Source: D37C17 sp964551815 (GTDB lineage: Bacteria; Fidelibacterota; Marinisomatia; SCGC-AAA003-L08; D37C17). Taken from it: a stretch of 44,413 nucleotides of DNA. Shown one piece after another: positions 41,578 through 44,413 of the stretch. The translations under genes were made by a program, and so were the position numbers. Below the pieces are notes generated by a model. That model saw only the letters and a program-made list of their open reading frames with translations. It searched no databases and had not been told where the DNA came from. Location: positions 1 through 44,413 of the forward strand of contig CAZKEL010000015.1 in assembly GCA_964551815.1 (NCBI GenBank), given 5' to 3'. How positions within the stretch are numbered: position 1 is the stretch's first letter; each line of letters starts with the position of its first letter.

Positions 41578-42240
41578 CTATTTAATAAAACCAAAATATA
41601 GAGGAATGGAAATAAACCCCACAGGGATGATAAGCCAAAACAGGACTGCAATCTTCTCAACCATGCTTTTGTAACGGGAATCAGCAAGACCAAAAGTCTG
41701 AAATGCAGATTGAAATCCATGGCGGAGGTGCAGAGCTAAGAGGATGAGAGCAATGATATAAAAAATTGCCACCAAGGGGTTGCTATATCCAATTTCGCTG
41801 TTTACGACTACTTGGTAGAAATCTGCATCTACACCGTGCATTTTCTGAAAACTCCACCAAAAAGTCTGCAAATGAAATACAAGAAAGATAAAAACAATGC
41901 TGCCGGAAACTGCCATGGTTCGACTGTGAAAAGTGGCTGTGGAATTCCCGGGAGCTATTTTATATGAGCGGGGTTTTGCCTTTTTGTTTTCAAGAGTTAC
42001 CCTGATTCCAGAAATGATATGCCCCAGAAAAATAAGTGTGAGGATGACTTCTGCAATTCTTACCAATGGTTTCATAGCTGTGAGGGAAAGGACATAATTA
42101 TTGAACATTTCAGCACCACCAAAAAGGAGGAGGTTTCCTGCCAAGTGGGCAACAAGAAAAAACCCAAGGAGGACACCAGTAGTGGCCATGAGAATTTTCT
42201 TACCAATGGAGGATTGAAAAAAGTGAAGGAGCCAGGTCAT
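41578..42240 (-). CDS. sdhC: Succinate dehydrogenase cytochrome b558-type membrane subunit
   Basis: 220 residues with five predicted membrane helices, the single-chain cytochrome b type that works without SdhD. LMATTGVLLGFFLVAHLAGNLL opens it with a heme-ligand candidate His. Other candidate His residues lie in LGHIISGIRV, LVFHLQTFWW and ALHLRHGFQSAFQT. It anchors SdhAB and exchanges electrons with quinone. It starts 15 bases after the crcB stop, so all five genes from spoVG-like to sdhB may be one transcript. Confidence 0.9.
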   Translation of the reverse strand: MTWLLHFFQSSIGKKILMATTGVLLGFFLVAHLAGNLLLFGGAEMFNNYVLSLTAMKPLVRIAEVILTLIFLGHIISGIRVTLENKKAKPRSYKIAPGNSTATFHSRTMAVSGSIVFIFLVFHLQTFWWSFQKMHGVDADFYQVVVNSEIGYSNPLVAIFYIIALILLALHLRHGFQSAFQTFGLADSRYKSMVEKIAVLFWLIIPVGFISIPLYFGFIK

Positions 42241-42255
42241 TTTACTAATAGTAGT

Positions 42256-42621
42256 TTATTTTGAAATCATTAATCCTATGGCAATGCCTGCAACACCAAT
42301 AATCAGGCTGGAGGAGATATACAGAAACGTCATTTTTATATCACCGGTTTTTAATAATTGGTAGGTTTCCAATCCGAAGGCTGAAAAAGTAGTGAAGCCT
42401 CCCAAAATTCCAATGGCTGCAAACTCTTTTATTGGCAGAGAAGAATTGTTTTCCAAGCCGGAGTTAACCCAGATACCTAAACACAGGCAGCCAATGAAAT
42501 TAACCATGAAGGTACCCAGTGGAAATCCAAAGCGGGCAAACTGTGACATCCAGGCAGAGGTGACATAGCGCAGGGAAGCACCGATAAATCCGCCAGCCCC
42601 AACCATGAGGACTTCTTTCAT
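42256..42621 (-). CDS. crcB: Fluoride channel CrcB/FluC
   Basis: 121 residues with four short hydrophobic helices. GAGGFIGASLRYV, GTFMVNFIGCLCLGIW and GILGGFTTFSAFGLET are the hallmark blocks; the Asn and Phe residues that line the fluoride path are in MVNFIG and FTTFSAF. Works as a dual-topology dimer that expels fluoride. It lies 9 bases after the spoVG-like gene. I looked for a fluoride riboswitch upstream and did not see one. Confidence 0.9.
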   Translation of the reverse strand: MKEVLMVGAGGFIGASLRYVTSAWMSQFARFGFPLGTFMVNFIGCLCLGIWVNSGLENNSSLPIKEFAAIGILGGFTTFSAFGLETYQLLKTGDIKMTFLYISSSLIIGVAGIAIGLMISK

Positions 42622-42630
42622 TTTATTTAT

Positions 42631-42993
42631 TTAGAAAGGGATATCATCATCGGAAAACGCAGCCGGCGCAGCTGCAGGTGTACCTGCCGCTTCGGCTGAA
42701 GGCGGCGGCGGAGGAGGTGGATAATTTTCATCCATACCCATAGGCGGTGCCATGATTTCCTGACCGTATTCCTGAATGGCCATCTGCGAAATTTTATCCC
42801 GCAGTATTCGGTCTGCTAACACGGTATCATAATATTCCCCGTCCTGACCTTTCTGGCTGGGCATGGAGACAAATAATCCGTTGATGCCCTCTACCAATCG
42901 AAAACCTTTGATGATGAATCCTTCTTCTGTGGTTAAGTCAAAAAAGGCACGGACTTTTCCCCAGCTGCCTTTATTCATGCGTTCAATTTTCAC
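42631..42993 (-). CDS. SpoVG-family protein with SSB-like acidic C-terminal tip
   Basis: 120 residues. Residues 1-78 follow SpoVG: KIERMNKGSWGKVRAFFDLT, GFIIKGFRLVEGINGLFVSMPSQK, then DGEYYDTVLADRILRDKISQ. SpoVG proteins bind nucleic acids and control gene expression. Residues 82-112 are a flexible linker rich in Pro and Ala (a run of seven Pro at 92-98). The last seven residues, SDDDIPF, match the tip of bacterial single-stranded DNA-binding protein, which recruits repair and replication enzymes. GTG start, with AAAGGGG ten bases before; an ATG five codons in is possible. First of a run with crcB and sdhCAB. The combination suggests a DNA-binding hub, not only a regulator. Confidence 0.85.
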   Translation of the reverse strand: MKIERMNKGSWGKVRAFFDLTTEEGFIIKGFRLVEGINGLFVSMPSQKGQDGEYYDTVLADRILRDKISQMAIQEYGQEIMAPPMGMDENYPPPPPPPSAEAAGTPAAAPAAFSDDDIPF

Positions 42994-43001
42994 TAATAAA
43001 T

Positions 43002-43018
43002 CCCCTTTCTGTTAGGGG
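43002..43018 (-). promoter_or_regulatory. Hairpin that could mask the spoVG-like ribosome site
   Basis: On the minus strand CCCCT pairs with AGGGG across a 7-base loop, and the AGGGG half is part of the ribosome site of the SpoVG-like gene. A 5-pair stem is short but could tune translation. Hairpin seen by eye only. Confidence 0.3.
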
Positions 43019-43354
43019 TGAAATTTAGGAGGAAATTTGGATGTGGGACAAAGGAGGAATTGTTTAATTATAAATGGTGAATTGTGAATGATAAATTGGG
43101 ATAGTGGACTCAATCTATTTTTTGTTCAACCTTATTTGAAGCAGTTTCTGCCAATCTCAATATTGATGTGAGCAGGCCTGGGTGTGAATGGATTAAATTG
43201 AGAGGGAAAACGATGAGGTCAGGAGGCGAGGTACGGCCTCCCCAACCCGAACTTGATGTCGCAATTTGCTATTTCAAGTTGGCAAATTCTTCTTAGGTTA
43301 ATTGGAACATGAAGTCTTCTGGAAATTTATCTAATTCATCATTCATAATTCAAA
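43019..43354. other. Intergenic stretch without a gene
   Basis: About 340 bases, AT-rich, with no supported reading frame. It holds two small inverted repeats: GGAGGC (43222-43227) with GCCTCC (43236-43241), and AACTTGA (43250-43256) with TCAAGTT (43274-43280). Phrases such as AATTGTGAATGATAAATT recall decayed dispersed intergenic sequence. The spoVG-like promoter should lie here but is not sharp. Confidence 0.5.
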
Positions 43355-43416
43355 ATTATTGTGTGCTCTCCTCAACAATTGCAATCTCTTCTTCTGTCAG
43401 CCCATACAACGCATAC
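43355..43416. repeat. Direct repeat, left copy (restriction-modification gene tail)
   Basis: 62 bases that recur at 44175-44236 with 56 identical positions, 820 bases apart, on either side of the toxin-antitoxin pair. Read on the minus strand, both copies encode the same protein tail. The six differences are five silent changes and one Ile-Val change. Confidence 0.8.
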
Positions 43417-43480
43417 ACCAACTGGTCTGTTTCGACTTTGCTCAACACAAGTATTTCGGCTTCAAGGACAGTGGCGAAAA
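43356..43480 (-). pseudogene. C-terminal stub of a restriction-modification protein (left copy)
   Basis: The minus-strand frame ending at the TAA at 43356-43358 reads about 35-40 residues: AEILVLSKVETDQLVYAL and then YGLTEEEIAIVEESTQ. The pattern (E/I)D-LVY-LYGLT-EEI-IVE is the usual C-terminus of type IIG (Eco57I/TaqI-C-like) enzymes and related N6-adenine methylase or specificity proteins. The frame has no start and runs into the end of the antitoxin gene, so only a stub is left. Right-hand limit approximate. Confidence 0.6.
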
Positions 43481-43483
43481 TAC

Positions 43484-43777
43484 TTATACAGATTTTGGGT
43501 GTATATTGAATTCCCATTCTAATTCAAGCGCATTTGTAATTTGTGATAAAAAAGATATTGACGGCATTTTCATTGCCTTTTCAAAACGGGAGATTGAACT
43601 TTGTTTTGTTCCAATTTTTTCTGCTAATTCTTTTTGAGTTATGCCTTGCGCAATTCGAAATGCAACTATTTCTCTAATTAATTTATACACAGGCTCCAAA
43701 TCATTATAGGTTCGTTTGAATTCAGCATTTTGTAATAATTTTTCTTTATGCCGTTCAACATTTGTTTTTTTCTTCAT
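43484..43777 (-). CDS. HTH-type antitoxin (Xre/HigA-like)
   Basis: 97 residues with a helix-turn-helix of the Xre type at about residues 45-72 (GITQKELAEKIGTKQSSISR). A helical N-terminus (NVERHKEKLLQNAEFKRTY) is typical of antitoxins paired with RelE/HigB-like toxins. Its start overlaps the end of the upstream toxin gene by 23 bases, giving the toxin-first order of higBA modules. It should neutralise the toxin and repress the operon. Its last bases run into the restriction-modification stub. Confidence 0.85.
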   Translation of the reverse strand: MKKKTNVERHKEKLLQNAEFKRTYNDLEPVYKLIREIVAFRIAQGITQKELAEKIGTKQSSISRFEKAMKMPSISFLSQITNALELEWEFNIHPKSV

Positions 43778-44096
43778 AATCTTTTTTCCTTTTCTGTGCG
43801 ATTTTAATTTCTTTCTTGGGTGTTTTTCTGGTTTTCTTGGTAAATCCGTTTAATAATACAAACTTTTTCCCGGTAAAAGTAAAATACAGTATTCTCTCAG
43901 ATCCCGGTCGCATTTCCCAAACCTTACCTTTAATATGTTTAAGATAAGGCTCTCCCAATTGAATCCCGAATTCTTCAACCAAATCAAACACTCGCATAAT
44001 ATTAGCCTGTTTTTCAACCGGCAAACTGTCAATATATGCTTCAACAGGCTTAATACCGCGATGATCTTCATAATATTCGATTCTCCATTCACTCAT
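43755..44096 (-). CDS. RelE/HigB-like toxin (phage Gp49-like family)
   Basis: 113 residues. WRIEYYEDHRGIKPVEAYIDSLP opens it, then GEPYLKHIKGKVWEMRPGSERILYF and KFVLLNGFTKKTRKTPKKEI, the well-known blocks of the Gp49/HigB-like branch of the RelE superfamily, which cuts mRNA on the ribosome. The Arg of MRPGSERILY and the Lys-rich end are expected RNA-binding residues. It appears intact. The start lies 4 bases from a palindrome that may be the operator, and there is no obvious ribosome site. Confidence 0.87.
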   Translation of the reverse strand: MSEWRIEYYEDHRGIKPVEAYIDSLPVEKQANIMRVFDLVEEFGIQLGEPYLKHIKGKVWEMRPGSERILYFTFTGKKFVLLNGFTKKTRKTPKKEIKIAQKRKKDYEEKNKC

Positions 44097-44099
44097 AAT

Positions 44100-44119
44100 A
44101 TATCACAATATTGTTATAT
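44100..44119. promoter_or_regulatory. Palindromic operator candidate of the toxin-antitoxin operon
   Basis: ATATCACAATATTGTTATAT is an inverted repeat with a perfect 10-base core ACAATATTGT and ATAT flanks (one mismatched pair). It lies just upstream of the toxin start on the minus strand and holds a TATAAC that could serve as a -10. Autorepression by the Xre antitoxin through such a palindrome is the rule for this class. Not tested. Confidence 0.5.
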
Positions 44120-44174
44120 CGTCCAACCTTTTTTTCCTAATCCCTAATTCCTCATTCATAATTTACAATTAACC

Positions 44175-44236
44175 ATTATTGTGTGCTCTCCTCCACAATT
44201 GCAACTTCCTCTTCCGTTAGCCCATACAACGCATAC
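44175..44236. repeat. Direct repeat, right copy
   Basis: Partner of 43355-43416, with 56 of 62 bases identical. See the left copy for the comparison. Confidence 0.8.
44176..44236 (-). pseudogene. C-terminal stub of a restriction-modification protein (right copy)
   Basis: The minus strand reads YALYGLTEEEVAIVEESTQ and stop, the same protein tail as the left stub. The matching sequence breaks exactly after the tyrosine, where the sequence changes to a GC-richer repeat-like stretch (about 44237-44370). Only about 19 residues of the original gene remain. Confidence 0.55.
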
Positions 44237-44305
44237 CCACCTACGCCAAGGCTACGGTGGGCAAGCAGGCTTTTGTTAATTTTACTGCTCATTGCCGACC
44301 GCCTG

Positions 44306-44359
44306 CCAGCCGTAATGTCTTGTACATCGTAACGTAGTGTAGATGTACATGTAGGCTGG
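44306..44359. repeat. Nested imperfect inverted repeat at the right edge
   Basis: CCAGCC (44306-44311) pairs with GGCTGG (44354-44359), and TGTACATC (44321-44328) pairs with GATGTACA (44342-44349) inside. Just left of it, CCCACC...GCCAAGGC...GGTGGG (about 44246-44271) makes another imperfect palindrome. The section is richer in GC than its surroundings. It looks like a dispersed, palindrome-based repeat that broke the right-hand stub. The stretch 44237-44413 has no supported gene. Confidence 0.5.
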
Positions 44360-44413
44360 GTGGAGTGAGGGTTAGGTAACAATTACTATGCCTGCCAAAC
44401 ATGGTCACATTTT

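Noticed and set aside
42622..43100. Fluoride riboswitch upstream of crcB
   Set aside because: crcB starts 9 bases after another gene, and the region before that gene shows no fluoride-aptamer pattern that I can recognise.
43222..43241. Terminator in the gap before the spoVG-like gene
   Set aside because: The 6-pair stem is not followed by a T run on either strand.
1..44413. tRNA, rRNA, CRISPR arrays or insertion sequences
   Set aside because: No tRNA-like T-loop with matching acceptor stem, no spaced identical repeats and no transposase motif were found by eye.

Overview
The window is 44.4 kb of AT-leaning bacterial chromosome with dense, mostly operonic genes. It fits best a Gram-negative member of the FCB superphylum, most likely Candidatus Marinimicrobia (SAR406); this is inferred from gene style, not from a marker gene. 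Supporting traits are lipoboxes and outer-membrane proteins, an ExbB-ExbD-ExbD-TonB cluster, a single-subunit cytochrome b558-type SdhC, a dockerin-like double calcium repeat at the end of a secreted protein, frequent TTG starts, and a peptide-consuming lifestyle (POT transporter, exported prolyl oligopeptidase). No rRNA, tRNA, CRISPR or complete mobile element was seen.

Layout. 1-900: the tail of a secreted dockerin-like protein and a lone phage/GTA-type holin. 967-6173: a RetSat/CrtI-type oxidoreductase, then a + strand run of PP2C phosphatase, class IV aminotransferase, a small DUF6614-like protein, a sulfotransferase-like protein and a methyltransferase. 6214-19106: mixed housekeeping genes (GNATs, AmpG-like MFS, prolyl oligopeptidase, DNPH1-like hydrolase, lipoprotein Pcm, glutathione peroxidase, POT transporter, homocysteine methyltransferase, PA0069-type radical SAM protein, GDPD). 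19156-24552: nadA-nadC-nadB converging on panD-panB-panC, i.e. NAD and pantothenate synthesis. 24792-31779: a seven-gene operon described below. 31783-36429: uvrA and ctpA. 36556-38627: exbB-exbD-exbD-tonB. 42993-38918 (minus strand): spoVG-like, crcB, sdhC, sdhA, sdhB. 43356-44413: a HigBA-like toxin-antitoxin pair bracketed by two decayed restriction-modification gene tails.

Most notable region. At 24792-31779 a lipoprotein, a TPR protein and a barrel-TPR protein are followed by PomA/MotA-like and PomB/MotB-like stator genes, a reduced FliF-like protein and a FliG-like protein. No rod, hook, filament or export gene is present in the window. This looks like an ion-driven rotor-stator unit linked to the outer membrane, not a flagellum. 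I do not know of a described system of this composition; novelty must be tested by search.

Other highlights: a SpoVG-family protein that ends in an SSB-like acidic tip (DDDIPF); a split bacterial counterpart of what I recall as a fused plant sulfotransferase-aminotransferase, whose aminotransferase lacks the usual PLP-contacting Glu; and two divergent copies of a restriction-modification C-terminus whose differences are almost all synonymous.
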